In this document: piece after piece, positions 5,725 to 6,447 of the stretch
How positions within the stretch are numbered: the stretch's first letter is position 1
How the letters are laid out: each line of letters opens with the position of its first letter
Source: Ruminococcaceae bacterium UBA3451
GTDB taxonomy: Bacteria; Bacillota; Clostridia; Oscillospirales; Acutalibacteraceae
Reading direction: 5' to 3'
Length of the DNA stretch: 6,447 bases
Assembly (NCBI GenBank): GCA_002378845.1
Contig: DFRY01000033.1
Span: 19,631 to 26,077 of the forward strand
Made by a program: the position numbers and the translations under genes
The notes under the pieces: generated by a model
Database searches by the model: none
Seen by the model: only the letters and a program-made list of their open reading frames with translations
Told to the model about the DNA's origin: nothing

Positions 5725-6447
5725 CCGATTCCTTCTGATAAAATCCACAGGCAAAAGTCTTTGGGCAGATGTGGATCATGTTATGTGCCAGCTTTTAGCT
5801 GCGGAACTGACGGGCCGAACCCCGGTTGTGTACTGGGGTATGGAAAGTATGTATACCACAGCTTTGGAAAATAACTCTTTTGAATCTTTTTTTGAACCGG
5901 TTTCGGACTACACCATTAACGATGTGGTGCATACCGAATACAGCTATTACCCGCCGACATGGAAATACGCAAATGTGCTGGTGGATGACGTGGATAAACT
6001 TAGAATGGAGCACCGTGATTTAAAAAGTATGATGACCAGTGACGCCAACGTTGTGGTGAGCGATATTTATTACCCGTTACGGTCAATTATGCAATGGACG
6101 CGCAGTGACCATTGGAGTTACGGAAAAACCCCGTGTCAGGTTTACCGGCAGCTTTTCAGCAATTATTTAAGGCTTAAACCGGAAATTAGAAAGGAAATTC
6201 AGAAATTTATCAATACGAATCCCAATTTCAGGGACGAAAGACCGGTGCTCGGCGTTCATGTGCGCTCCAATGCCATTGTGAATGAAGTAGCACAGCTGTA
6301 TGATTTAAATGAATTTTATAAGCCTCGTATTTGGGACTATATTGTAAGGTATAATGTCAGGCATATTTTTGTCATTACAGATTCCGTGAAAATCTTTCGG
6401 CAGTATAAAAAGATGTACGGAAAAAATGATTTAATGATTTATCCGGA
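5714..6447 (+). CDS. FUT8/NodZ-like glycosyltransferase paralogue 3 (3' end outside window)
   Basis: The frame opens with the ATG at 5714, overlapping paralogue 2 by 11 bases, and has no stop before the window ends; 244 complete codons are visible. Landmarks in order: RFLLIKSTGKSLWADVDHVM (5-24), QLLAAELTGRTPVVYWG (26-42), FESFFEPVSDYTI (56-68), YYPPTW (78-83), KPEIRKEIQKF (155-165), VLGVHVRSNAIVNEV (178-192) and HIFVITDSVKIFRQY (217-231). The same FUT8/NodZ-like plan is kept, with R184 and D223 in place of R182 and D221 of paralogue 2 and the same 39-residue distance between them. However, the Asp-Lys after the Arg is replaced by A187-I188, and the second glycine of the N-terminal loop is S15. 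It may thus have a different donor or acceptor, or reduced activity. The C-terminal CDFFIG-type block lies beyond the window. Confidence 0.75.
   Translation, partial: MSTNRFLLIKSTGKSLWADVDHVMCQLLAAELTGRTPVVYWGMESMYTTALENNSFESFFEPVSDYTINDVVHTEYSYYPPTWKYANVLVDDVDKLRMEHRDLKSMMTSDANVVVSDIYYPLRSIMQWTRSDHWSYGKTPCQVYRQLFSNYLRLKPEIRKEIQKFINTNPNFRDERPVLGVHVRSNAIVNEVAQLYDLNEFYKPRIWDYIVRYNVRHIFVITDSVKIFRQYKKMYGKNDLMIYP

Overview
The window looks like part of a surface-glycan or protein-glycosylation locus from a low-to-medium GC Gram-positive bacterium, most likely a Clostridia-type Firmicute. The clues are strong AGGAGG-type ribosome binding sites, a DivIVA-family gene, a TTG start codon and U-tract terminators. 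The species cannot be fixed from the sequence.

Layout. (1) 2-454, +: C-terminal part of an NAD(P)-dependent sugar-nucleotide epimerase/dehydratase that starts before the window and is closed by a hairpin-plus-T-tract terminator at 475-514. (2) 694-2681, +: a two-gene unit, gmd and fcl, making GDP-L-fucose from GDP-mannose. It ends in two stacked terminators, the second a 16-bp-arm palindrome that can also stop transcription arriving from the right. (3) 2803-2844: an in-phase array of heptamers. (4) 2851-3279, -: a short DivIVA-like coiled-coil protein with a 13-nt Shine-Dalgarno fully complementary to the canonical 16S rRNA 3' end. (5) 3480 to the window end, +: three tandem paralogues, the last cut by the window edge. 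Their layout resembles the FUT8/NodZ (GT23-type) fucosyltransferase fold: an N-terminal G-x-G...H-x-V loop, an F-E-P-V-S motif, a central H-[VI]-R motif, a T-D motif and a C-terminal CDFFIG...S..S block.

How the parts may work together: Gmd and Fcl would supply GDP-L-fucose, and the three GT-like proteins are candidate users of it. The paralogues differ exactly at predicted donor-site positions. Copy 2 keeps the most family-like set. Copy 1 has lost the central Arg (Cys), the later Asp (Asn) and the N-terminal glycines, and has gained about 38 residues. Copy 3 keeps the Arg but lacks the following Asp/Lys. The array may therefore combine an active transferase with a pseudoenzyme partner or with enzymes of altered donor use. 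This is the most unusual thing in the window. The acceptor (polysaccharide, flagellin, S-layer or other) is not visible here.
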